Made by a program: the position numbers and the translations under genes. A DNA stretch of 64,000 bases from Altererythrobacter sp. ZODW24 (lineage in GTDB: Bacteria > Pseudomonadota > Alphaproteobacteria > Sphingomonadales > Sphingomonadaceae): the NCBI RefSeq assembly GCF_003344885.1, contig NZ_CP031155.1, positions 2,246,534-2,310,533 of the forward strand. Direction: 5' to 3'. Below the pieces are notes generated by a model. That model was not told where the DNA came from, did not search any database, and worked only from the letters and a program-made list of their open reading frames with translations. Shown in pieces: positions 36,692-44,868 of the stretch (positions are counted from its first letter, which is position 1; every line of letters starts with the position of its first letter).

Positions 36692-36703
36692 GGTAGCGCT
36701 ATC
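36692..36703. promoter_or_regulatory. LacI-family operator (GH3-cupin-GH5 operon)
   Basis: GGTAGCGCTATC, one mismatch from the perfect palindrome, upstream of the GH3 gene. It lies in the divergent interval shared with the S9 peptidase gene, ~145 bases from that start. Confidence 0.73.
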
Positions 36704-36774
36704 ACAAAACTGGTGGAGACTACAATGCATGCATACGGATGCACCTAAAAATGCCCGTTTGTTGCCCGCGCGTT

Positions 36775-36790
36775 TGGCACATCCCTTGCC
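36775..36790 (+). promoter_or_regulatory. Sigma-54 (-24/-12) promoter candidate
   Basis: TGGCAC-N5-TTGC: the -24 GG (36776-36777) and -12 GC (36788-36789) are separated by exactly ten bases, and all ten consensus positions match. Transcription would start near 36801, about 47 bases before the S9 peptidase ATG. No enhancer-binding protein or rpoN lies in the window, so function is unproven. Confidence 0.45.
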
Positions 36791-36847
36791 CTCGTGCGTT
36801 GGGCGGTTATGAATTGATCAACAGATTCGCAAATAGGGGACATTCAC

Positions 36848-38908
36848 ATGACTTCACCGCGCGCAAAGACGCTCGTAAAATCCGTTTTCGCTGTAACTTT
36901 GATGGGATCGGCTTCGCTGCCTGCCATGGTGCAGGCTCGCGATATGACGCCAGAAGATGTCACCAAGGTTGAGCAGGTCGGCGGTATTGCCGTTTCGCCT
37001 GATGGCAGCCGGGTTGCCTATACTACGGCACGCTTGCCGGACGTTACTGAAGGCGAAGAAAACGGCCGGACACAGCAGCAGCTGATGATGGCATATGGCC
37101 CAGACAATACCCGGGCTTTCCTTCCTGAGGACATGAGTGTTTCCAGCGTCGGATTTTCTCCAGATGGCCTGATGGTCAGCTTCCTCCATACCGAAAAGAA
37201 GGGCAAACGCGCCGTATGGGGCATCCCCGTTGACGGCGGCGGCCACCGCAAGCTCGCCGAGGTTGATGGTGCGGCGGTTCGTTCTTACGCTTGGTCGCCC
37301 GATGGTAGCGTGATCTACATGCTCGCTGGCGCGGAAAAGGATAGCGAGCGTGAGGACGAGGATGACGCCGGCTTCGATGCGGTCGTTTATGAGGAAGAAG
37401 GCAAGCTCAACCGGATGTTCGCAGCAAGCGCTGGGCCGGATGTTGATGACGAGCCAAGTGAAATCGCCATTCCCGGCTATGTCTCGTCATTCGATATTTC
37501 GGGCGACAGCCGCTTCGCAATCATAAAGAGCGCGCCGACCCCGAACATCGATGATGATTACGTATCGAAGCGCGTGAATGTGCTCGATCTGGCGTCAGGC
37601 GAAGTATCACGCGAAATCGAGACGCCGGGCAAAATCGGTGATGCGGAGATTTCGCCCGACGGAACGACGATGTCGCTGATTGCGGCAGTGGATATGAACG
37701 ACCCTGCCGCGACGACCTTACACACGGTCAATATCGCAACAGGCGCGATTACTGCGCTGAATGCAGGAGCGGCAGAAGCAGCCGTTGACGCAGAGTATTT
37801 GTCCGATGGCCGTCTCGCCGCAGTAATCCACAAGGGCGCCAGCAGCGTCTTGCGGATGTACGGCCCTGACGGCAGCGTTGCGGGTGAAATGAACGCGGGA
37901 ACGCTGAACCTTACGGGCGTCGAGGCAGCCGGTAACCTGGTTGTTGTCCGTGCGAATTCGGCGATGCACCCCAGCGAGCTCTTTGCCGTTGATGGCAGCG
38001 CCTTTACGCGCTGGACCACCCATAATCCGTGGCTCGCCGATATCGACATGGGTACCCAGCGTATCGTGACATATACGGCGCGTGACGGGCAGCAGATCGA
38101 AGGCGTGTTGATCGAGCCGGTTGGCGGCATTCCCAAGGGCGGCGCACCGCTGATCATGAATGTCCATGGCGGGCCTGAGGCGCATGAATCCAACGGCTGG
38201 CAGACAGCTTATAGTAAGCCGGGGCAAGTGGCGGCCGGACAGGGCTATGCCGTGTTCCTGCCCAACTATCGCGGCTCAACCGGCTACGGCGTCGCCTTCG
38301 CCAAGCAGCACCAGAACGATTATGCTGGCAAGGAGTTTAACGACATCGTCGACGCCAAGCGGTTCCTCGTTTCAGAAGGTATCGCAGATGCTGACCGTGT
38401 CGGCATTACCGGCGGTTCTTATGGCGGCTATGCCAGCGCATGGGGCGCAACTGCGCATAGCGATGAATATGCTGCGAGCGTGATGTTCGTGGGTATTTCG
38501 AACCAGATCAGCAAGTTTGGTACCACTGATATTCCGGTTGAAATGTTCAACGTTCACAGCCGAAAATGGCCATGGGAAGACTGGCAGGGTATGCTCGAAG
38601 TCAGCCCGATCTACCACGTCGAAAAGGCTGAAACGCCGCTGCTGATTATGCACGGCGCTGAAGATACGCGGGTCTCACCAACGCAGAGCTACGAGCTGTA
38701 TCGCAACATCAAAGTGCGCAAGCCCGAAACGCCGGTTCGTTTGGTGCTTTACCCAGGCGAAGGCCATGGCAACCAGAAGGCTGCGGCACGCTATGACTAT
38801 AATCTGCGCATGATGCGCTGGTTCGACACCTATCTGAAAACCGGCGACCGCGAGGCTGAAATACCATCGTCACGGCCTGATCTGAAGATCGAGGACGACG
38901 AGGGCTGA
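36848..38908 (+). CDS. S9-family prolyl oligopeptidase / acylaminoacyl peptidase, exported
   Basis: A 686-aa serine peptidase with a signal peptide (SVFAVTLMGSASLPAMVQA), a WD40-like beta-propeller (~30-430, with IAVSPDGSRVAY, VGFSPDGLMV, YAWSPDGSVIY repeats) and a C-terminal alpha/beta hydrolase. The nucleophile is S524 in GGSYGGYAS; the acid Asp is in HGAEDTRVSP and the base His in PGEGHGNQ. It cleaves short peptides. ATG 36848 has GGGGA seven bases upstream. The terminator at 38928-38965 follows. Not clearly linked to sugar metabolism, although it lies divergent from the GH3 operon. Confidence 0.92.
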   Translation: MTSPRAKTLVKSVFAVTLMGSASLPAMVQARDMTPEDVTKVEQVGGIAVSPDGSRVAYTTARLPDVTEGEENGRTQQQLMMAYGPDNTRAFLPEDMSVSSVGFSPDGLMVSFLHTEKKGKRAVWGIPVDGGGHRKLAEVDGAAVRSYAWSPDGSVIYMLAGAEKDSEREDEDDAGFDAVVYEEEGKLNRMFAASAGPDVDDEPSEIAIPGYVSSFDISGDSRFAIIKSAPTPNIDDDYVSKRVNVLDLASGEVSREIETPGKIGDAEISPDGTTMSLIAAVDMNDPAATTLHTVNIATGAITALNAGAAEAAVDAEYLSDGRLAAVIHKGASSVLRMYGPDGSVAGEMNAGTLNLTGVEAAGNLVVVRANSAMHPSELFAVDGSAFTRWTTHNPWLADIDMGTQRIVTYTARDGQQIEGVLIEPVGGIPKGGAPLIMNVHGGPEAHESNGWQTAYSKPGQVAAGQGYAVFLPNYRGSTGYGVAFAKQHQNDYAGKEFNDIVDAKRFLVSEGIADADRVGITGGSYGGYASAWGATAHSDEYAASVMFVGISNQISKFGTTDIPVEMFNVHSRKWPWEDWQGMLEVSPIYHVEKAETPLLIMHGAEDTRVSPTQSYELYRNIKVRKPETPVRLVLYPGEGHGNQKAAARYDYNLRMMRWFDTYLKTGDREAEIPSSRPDLKIEDDEG

Positions 38909-38927
38909 CTTAGTCTACCCCACAAGA

Positions 38928-38965
38928 AAGGGGGTTGGCACCAAACGGTACCAGCCCCCCTTTTA
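38928..38965. terminator. Bidirectional terminator between S9 peptidase and MipA genes
   Basis: Stem AAGGGGGTTGG(C)ACC against GGTACCAGCCCCCCTT (38928-38942 / 38947-38962), with one or two bulged or mismatched positions, ending in TTTT on the plus strand and flanked by an A-rich stretch for the minus strand. It can serve both convergent genes. Confidence 0.8.
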
Positions 38966-38984
38966 TGTGTGCTGCTGAGTAAGC

Positions 38985-39875
38985 CTAGAAAGCGTAACCG
39001 ATGCCGAATGCGCTAAACAGCTGGTCGGCGCTGCCACGTTCGCTGGTATAGGGCGTGCGTTTGGCGTCGCCGATTAACCGTGAATAGCCGCCGATCAGCA
39101 CCGCCGCGAAGCCGCCATTGGTGATGTCACCATCAAGGTCGACAGCGAACAACAGGTTGGCACCGACTTTGTTGAAGCCGCCGTCAGCCTGGTATTCCGC
39201 CAGACCGCTATCGGCGCTCTGTTGCGCATCAACACTGAAATAATAGTCAGCGTAATCATCGGTCGCATATTCCGCGCTGAGAGATAGCGAGGCTGCCATG
39301 CCGCGGCTTAGCGGGGTGAAATATGTGATCGACGGATCGACAACCATCCCCCCATGCGCACCAGCCACGTCCCAGCGCACGTCTACCGCAGCGGACAGGC
39401 TGTCAAATGGATTGAGTACCCGGGGGATGCTGGCACCAACGGTCGGACCGACCTCGATTGCTGTGTCGAGTTCGCCTGCGAGCTTAACCACATCATCCTT
39501 GATCCGGCTTGCGCGGTTGCTGCGAATGCGAAATGCGAGACCTGCATCGAATGAGGCGCCCGTCGCCGAGTCCCCGATGAAATCGACAGCCAGTCCGGCA
39601 GGGCGAGCATTGATGTCGATCCCGCCCACTGATCCTTGAATCAAGGGGGCTGGGGATAGGACATAATCGTCCGAACCGTCATAGCTGGGACTATAAGCCA
39701 CGCCGATACCGATACTGGCCCAGTCGCCGTCAAATACGGTCTCGGTGGACATACCCTCTGGCGGTCCGCGTCTTTCAGAGGTCACGTCTTCGGCAGTTTC
39801 CTGTGCGGCGGCGGGCGCCGCAAGGATAATGGACGCGCCGACGAAGGCTACGGCGATGGGGTTACGTTGGCGCAT
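38985..39875 (-). CDS. MipA/OmpV family outer-membrane protein
   Basis: A 296-aa protein: signal peptide ending ILAAPAAAQ (~25), then a beta-barrel of alternating residues. It has the MipA/OmpV opening IGIGVAYSPSYDGSDDYVLSPAPLIQG, internal RLIGDAKRTPYTSERGSADQLF, and a terminal aromatic strand SAFGIGYAF. Members are outer-membrane scaffold or porin-like proteins of uncertain role. Monocistronic, convergent with the S9 peptidase, and adjacent to a LacI gene on the same strand 58 bases upstream. Confidence 0.87.
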   Translation of the reverse strand: MRQRNPIAVAFVGASIILAAPAAAQETAEDVTSERRGPPEGMSTETVFDGDWASIGIGVAYSPSYDGSDDYVLSPAPLIQGSVGGIDINARPAGLAVDFIGDSATGASFDAGLAFRIRSNRASRIKDDVVKLAGELDTAIEVGPTVGASIPRVLNPFDSLSAAVDVRWDVAGAHGGMVVDPSITYFTPLSRGMAASLSLSAEYATDDYADYYFSVDAQQSADSGLAEYQADGGFNKVGANLLFAVDLDGDITNGGFAAVLIGGYSRLIGDAKRTPYTSERGSADQLFSAFGIGYAF

Positions 39876-39933
39876 GAATGGAGACCTTGATTGATTGTTA
39901 CTGGTTCAACCCACCAGAATGGTTGGTGTTCCG

Positions 39934-40965
39934 TCAGCGGGTGCTTTGGCGGACGATCAGGCTAACCGGCACTCGCGGCGGGGGCGCTTCTTCTCCGTCA
40001 ACCAATGCCCGAATTCTGGTTACTAATGCAGCACCGGCAGTGGTTAAGTCCGGTTCCACGGTTGTCAGCGGCGGGTGCGAGTAGCGTGAGGCATAAATGC
40101 CGTCGAAGCCCACAACGCCCATTTCGTCTGGCACAGACTTGCCAGCTCCATCCAGCGCTTCAAGCGCGCCAAGGGCGATTGAATCGCAAGCGGCGAATAT
40201 TGCGTCCACCGGGTGTTTTCCGCTCAGCAAGCTGGCGACGCCGCGCCGGCCCTGTTCTTCGCGCTTCAGCGATGTATCGATCGGGTGGAGAACAGGCGTC
40301 AGCCCTGCTTCCTCCATGGCTTCGCAATAACCCTCGTACCGCTCAAGGAACTGGCGCTGCGGGCTGTCCGTCGCGCCGAGGCATACAATGTCGCGATAAC
40401 CCGATTTGATCAGATGTTCCGTAGCCAATCGGGCGCCGCCGGCATTGTCTGACCTGACCCACTGCATGTCATCAAAGGGTGAACCCCAGCAGGCGATCCG
40501 TTCGTTCGCCGCGCTCAGCTTGCGGAAATGCTCCCAGCCTTCGCGGTTATCAGTTGTGCCGATGACAATAACCCCGTCGGCCTGACGCCTTTCGAAATAA
40601 TGGCCGTGAAATTCTTCCTTCTGGAAGGATACCAGCGTGTCATACCCAGCCTCGGATGCGGCGGAACAAATGCTGCCCAGCAAGGCATAGTGGAATGGAT
40701 TGACCGATTTTTCCGGCACCCCCTCGCGTCCGATCACCACAACGGCGATCACGCCAACCTTGTTGCTGCGCAGGCGCGATCCGAGTGTATCGACTTGATA
40801 TTCAAGCTTTTCTGCCGCCGCGATTACTTTGGCACGGGTGCCTTCACTGATCTGATCAGGATTGCTGAAGGTGCGCGAAACGGTCGACTGGCTAACGCCA
40901 GCAAGCTCCGCCACGTCGATCGCCGTTGGCCGTCTGCGCGGCCCGCCAGCTCCATTACCCGCCAT
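39934..40965 (-). CDS. LacI-family transcriptional regulator (second)
   Basis: A 343-aa LacI/GalR regulator. HTH and hinge (RPTAIDVAELAGVSQSTVSRTF, then LEYQVDTLGSRLRSNKVGVIAVV) are followed by an effector domain ending MGVVGFDGIYASRYSHPPLTTVEPDLTTAG. ATG 40965 is preferred; a GTG at 40977 is possible. The nearest genes (MipA protein, ppk1) give no sugar target and no GGTAGCGCTACC palindrome lies beside it. Its recognition helix (SQSTVSR) differs from that of xylR (SPMTVSR). It may read the same operators in trans or a distant locus. Confidence 0.88.
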   Translation of the reverse strand: MAGNGAGGPRRRPTAIDVAELAGVSQSTVSRTFSNPDQISEGTRAKVIAAAEKLEYQVDTLGSRLRSNKVGVIAVVVIGREGVPEKSVNPFHYALLGSICSAASEAGYDTLVSFQKEEFHGHYFERRQADGVIVIGTTDNREGWEHFRKLSAANERIACWGSPFDDMQWVRSDNAGGARLATEHLIKSGYRDIVCLGATDSPQRQFLERYEGYCEAMEEAGLTPVLHPIDTSLKREEQGRRGVASLLSGKHPVDAIFAACDSIALGALEALDGAGKSVPDEMGVVGFDGIYASRYSHPPLTTVEPDLTTAGAALVTRIRALVDGEEAPPPRVPVSLIVRQSTR

Positions 40966-41044
40966 TACCAATCCCACTCTCCGCCGGCAGATGTTGCGTC
41001 AACCGATTCCCTGTCTTGTCGAGGTGAATGGGCGAGCGTAACAA

Positions 41045-43297
41045 ATGCGTCATATGCAAAGCTCAAAGCCTGCCAAACGAATTAGTCACATGGATGCCAT
41101 GACCGCAAGTGATGCCGCAAATGATGTTGCCGAGAGCGTGGACGAAAGTCTCGCGCCCGCGGACCGTTATTTCAATCGCGAGCTGAGCTGGCTGTCATTT
41201 AACGAGCGTGTGTTGGCTGAAGCAACCAACGCAAATTATCCGTTGTTGGAGCGCTTACGGTTTCTTTCAATTTCCGGAAGCAATCTTGACGAATTCCTGA
41301 TGATCCGTGTCGCGGGTCTGGCGGGGCAAGTGCAGCGCGGCATTTCCAACATGTCAATTGATGGCCGCACACCGTCTCAGCAGCTCGCCGCCGTGCGCGA
41401 GCGGGTGGAGGAGCTGGAGGAGAAACAGCAGGTCATTCTGGCGGAATTGAATGGTCTGCTAGCGGGCGAGCAGATCCATATAGCCAATGAAGATTATATC
41501 GATTCCGAAGCGCACAAATGGCTGAAGGCCTATTTCAAGGATCACATCCTGCCGGTGCTGACCCCGCAGGCGATCGATCCGGCGCATCCGTTTCCCTTCG
41601 TCGCGAACGAAGGCATCGGTCTGCTGTTCAATCTGGTCCGTAAGGACACCGGTGCGCAGCTGATCGAGATGGTCCTGATCCCCAATGCGATTCCGCGCTT
41701 CGTGCGAATTCCCGGCGAAACTGCGATTTATGTTTCCATCGAGTCGGTTATCCGCCGGTTTGCGAAGAAGATGTTTCCCGGATTCAAAATTCAGGGTGAC
41801 GGATTGTTCCGCGTGCTCCGTGACAGCGATATCGAAGTGGAAGAAGAGGCCGAAGATCTGGTCCGCTATTTCCGGACCGCGATCCAGCGCCGCCGCCGGG
41901 GCGGGGTGATTTTGCTCGAGCTAGACGATGATTTTGACCCTGAGTGCGAGCAATTGCTGCTCGACAACCTTGGTCTCGAAAATGCGATGATCGCCAGAAG
42001 CAGCGGTATGTTAGGCATTACCGGTCTTGATCTACTGACTGAAGAAGATCGCCCAGATCTCAAATTTACTCCGTATACTCCGCGCTATCCAGAGCGGGTG
42101 ATGGAGCATGATGGCGATTGCTTTGCGGCAATCCGGGAAAAAGACCTGATCATTCACCACCCCTACGAAAGCTTCGAAGTGGTGGTCGATTTCATTCGGC
42201 AAGCGGCGGCCGATCCGGCGGTCATTTCGATCAAGCAGACGCTCTACCGCGCGGGCAACCAGTCACCCGTCGTCGCAGCGCTGATTGCTGCGGCGGAGGA
42301 GGGCAAGTCGGTCACGGCTGTTGTCGAGCTCAAGGCCCGCTTTGATGAGGAGCAAAACCTACACTGGGCCAGCGAGTTGGAACGCGCGGGCGTGCAAGTG
42401 ATCTACGGCTTCGTCGACTGGAAAACCCACGCGAAGGTTTCGATGGTCGTGCGGCGGGAGGAGGGCGGCTACCGGACCTATTGCCACTTCGGGACCGGCA
42501 ATTATCACCCCGTCACTGCCAAAGTTTACACCGATCTCAGCTTCTTCACGGCCGATCCGGCATTGGGGCGCGATGCGGCGAAGTTGTTCAACTTCGTTAC
42601 TGGCTATGTCGAACCGCGCAGTACCGAGAAGCTTACGATCAGCCCGATTGGTCTGCGCAACAAAATCTACGATAGCATCGCCATTGAAATCGCCAATGCG
42701 GCTGAGGGAAAGCCTGCCGCCATCTGGGCCAAGATGAATGCGCTGACGGATGGTCCAATGATCGACCGGTTATATGAAGCAAGCAATGCCGGCGTCGAGA
42801 TCACTTTGGTGATCCGCGGCATTTGCTGCCTGCGCCCGGGCGTTGCGGGATTGTCTGAGAACATCACGGTGAAATCAGTGATTGGACGTTTTCTCGAACA
42901 TGGTCGCATATGGGCTTTCGGCAACGGAGAGTCGCTGCCAAGTGACCGCGCGAAAGTATATATTTCCAGTGCCGACGCCATGTCGCGTAACCTTGATCGC
43001 CGCGTGGAAACGCTGGTGCCGATCACCAACGCCACTGTCCACGATCAGGTGCTGGAACAAGTGTTGCTGGCCAACCTGCTGGATACTGAGCAAAGCTGGT
43101 TACTCGATTCAGACGGCCAGTATCAGCGCGTAATCGAAGATGAGGATGTGACTCCCTTCAATCTGCATAGTTACTTCATGCAAAACCCCTCCCTCTCGGG
43201 GCGCGGCGCTGCGCTAACGTCGGGCAATGTGCCTGAACTGACATTGCGCAGGGGCCGCATTGATAGGGCGGGGGACGCACCGGATGGCGGGCAGTAA
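41045..43297 (+). CDS. ppk1: Polyphosphate kinase 1
   Basis: A 750-aa PPK1 that reversibly transfers the ATP gamma-phosphate to polyphosphate. N-domain RYFNRELSWLSFNERVLAEA; HPFPFVANEGIGL; IHHPYESFEVVVDFIRQAA; KQTLYRAG; and the phospholipase-D-like histidine motifs THAKVSMVVRREEGG and CHFGTGNYHP with the phosphorylated His. The exact start is uncertain (ATGs at 41045, 41054, 41090; none has a strong Shine-Dalgarno). The 3' end overlaps ppx by 14 bases, so the synthesis and degradation genes are coupled. Confidence 0.95.
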   Translation: MRHMQSSKPAKRISHMDAMTASDAANDVAESVDESLAPADRYFNRELSWLSFNERVLAEATNANYPLLERLRFLSISGSNLDEFLMIRVAGLAGQVQRGISNMSIDGRTPSQQLAAVRERVEELEEKQQVILAELNGLLAGEQIHIANEDYIDSEAHKWLKAYFKDHILPVLTPQAIDPAHPFPFVANEGIGLLFNLVRKDTGAQLIEMVLIPNAIPRFVRIPGETAIYVSIESVIRRFAKKMFPGFKIQGDGLFRVLRDSDIEVEEEAEDLVRYFRTAIQRRRRGGVILLELDDDFDPECEQLLLDNLGLENAMIARSSGMLGITGLDLLTEEDRPDLKFTPYTPRYPERVMEHDGDCFAAIREKDLIIHHPYESFEVVVDFIRQAAADPAVISIKQTLYRAGNQSPVVAALIAAAEEGKSVTAVVELKARFDEEQNLHWASELERAGVQVIYGFVDWKTHAKVSMVVRREEGGYRTYCHFGTGNYHPVTAKVYTDLSFFTADPALGRDAAKLFNFVTGYVEPRSTEKLTISPIGLRNKIYDSIAIEIANAAEGKPAAIWAKMNALTDGPMIDRLYEASNAGVEITLVIRGICCLRPGVAGLSENITVKSVIGRFLEHGRIWAFGNGESLPSDRAKVYISSADAMSRNLDRRVETLVPITNATVHDQVLEQVLLANLLDTEQSWLLDSDGQYQRVIEDEDVTPFNLHSYFMQNPSLSGRGAALTSGNVPELTLRRGRIDRAGDAPDGGQ

Positions 43298-44783
43298 GGC
43301 GGGCAAGTGGGGCAAAGACCTTAGCGCAATTGTTGATGTCGGATCGAACACGGTTCGGCTGGTAGTCTATGGCGGCACGCGCCGCGCGCCGAGCGTCTTC
43401 CTCAATGAAAAAGTTACTGCGCGTTTGGGGCGTGAGCTAACCGAGACAGGCTTGATTCCGGAGAAGGCCTCGGAAATGGCTCTGGCGGGCCTGCGCCGTT
43501 ATGCGCTTCTGCTGAGCGACCTTGAGGTGAAAGACGTTCAAGTCGCCGCCACCGCCGCTGCACGCGAGGCCAGCAATGGGCAGGCGTTTCTGGACGAAGT
43601 GCAGGCCTTGGGGTTCGAACCGCGCTTGCTTAGCGGGAAAGATGAAGCTGAAGCCTCTGCAATGGGGGTCATCGGGGCATTCCCGGGCGCGCGCGGCATC
43701 GTCGCGGACATTGGCGGCGGTAGCTTGGAGCTCGCTTGGGTTGAAGATGGCAAGGTCACCGATTGCGCAAGCCTTCCGCTTGGTACGCTGCGGCTTCCTG
43801 CGCTCAGCGCTGGTGGACCAAAAGCGTTCAAGGAAGCGATCCGCGAAGCTTTGGACGGCGCAGGCTGGACCGGTAACACCGGAGCTCCGCTCTATCTGGT
43901 GGGCGGAACATGGCGCGCGCTGGCAACTTATGTGCTGCACCGCCAGCGTTCGCCGCTGACCGATCCGCACGGCATTGCTTTGCCTTACGATGATGCGCTG
44001 GGCCTCGCGAAGGCATTAGCCAAGGTCGACGTCGAGAAATTTGCGAATGTGCCCGGCTTGGCTTCGAGCCGCGCCGAAACGCTGCCTGATGCCGCCCAAT
44101 TGCTGCGAATTATTCTGGAGGAGCTTTCGCCTTCGCAGGTCGTGATTTCGGCTTGGGGCCTCAGAGAAGGGCTACTCTATCAACGCCTCGACGGTGCGGC
44201 GCGGTCGCAGGATCCGCTGCTGGCCGCAGTCGCCGAGTTCACCGAACCTTTCGGCGGCACACCGTCGCGCGCTGCGATGATTGCCGCATGGAGCGTGAAT
44301 GCGTTGGAGCCTGGAGGAACCGGGAGCGAACGCGAACGGCTCGCGGTTACCATGCTAACGCTCGCGCTGGCCCGAGTGGAGCCGAACTTGCGCATTCGCA
44401 CGGCGATGGAGTGGGCGCTCGATAAACGCTGGATCGGCCTCGACACGCAAGGGCGCGCAATGGCTGCGGCGGCATTGCTGGGCAGCAGCGGTCAGACGTT
44501 CATGCCTGATCAGCTCGCTCAATTGGCGGAGCCCGATGCTCTGTTCGAAGCAATGGTATGGGGTCTCGCCGCACGCCTGTGCCGCCGGCTTGGTGCGGGT
44601 TCCCGGGTGTCTTTGATGAGCAGCTACCTCTCGCGTGATGACAATGCGGTTACTCTGCAGATCGAGGAGTCCCGCGCGCAGCTGATCGGCGAAAATGCGC
44701 GCAAGGACCTCGCTTTGTTGGCTGATTTCCTTGGCCTCGAAAGCAAGGTCAAAGTCGTCGAAGAGATACAGCGACGCAGCTAA
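43284..44783 (+). CDS. ppx: Ppx/GppA-type exopolyphosphatase
   Basis: A 499-aa ASKHA-fold phosphatase that removes terminal phosphate from polyphosphate (or pppGpp). Phosphate-1 loop VDVGSNTVRLVVYGG near residue 17, ADIGGGSLELAWV (phosphate-2), the catalytic Glu region AREASNG, and a C-terminal HD-like helical domain with VISAWGLREGLL. ATG 43284 has GGGGGA upstream and lies inside the end of ppk1; an earlier in-frame codon at 43260 is less likely. Confidence 0.92.
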   Translation: MAGSKAGKWGKDLSAIVDVGSNTVRLVVYGGTRRAPSVFLNEKVTARLGRELTETGLIPEKASEMALAGLRRYALLLSDLEVKDVQVAATAAAREASNGQAFLDEVQALGFEPRLLSGKDEAEASAMGVIGAFPGARGIVADIGGGSLELAWVEDGKVTDCASLPLGTLRLPALSAGGPKAFKEAIREALDGAGWTGNTGAPLYLVGGTWRALATYVLHRQRSPLTDPHGIALPYDDALGLAKALAKVDVEKFANVPGLASSRAETLPDAAQLLRIILEELSPSQVVISAWGLREGLLYQRLDGAARSQDPLLAAVAEFTEPFGGTPSRAAMIAAWSVNALEPGGTGSERERLAVTMLTLALARVEPNLRIRTAMEWALDKRWIGLDTQGRAMAAAALLGSSGQTFMPDQLAQLAEPDALFEAMVWGLAARLCRRLGAGSRVSLMSSYLSRDDNAVTLQIEESRAQLIGENARKDLALLADFLGLESKVKVVEEIQRRS

Positions 44784-44868
44784 TCCGGGGCAGGTAGTGG
44801 ACGCGGTCGCAATCGCGTCATATTCAGGCTCCAACACCGTTTCTGACGTTTAACCAGTGGATAGATCG

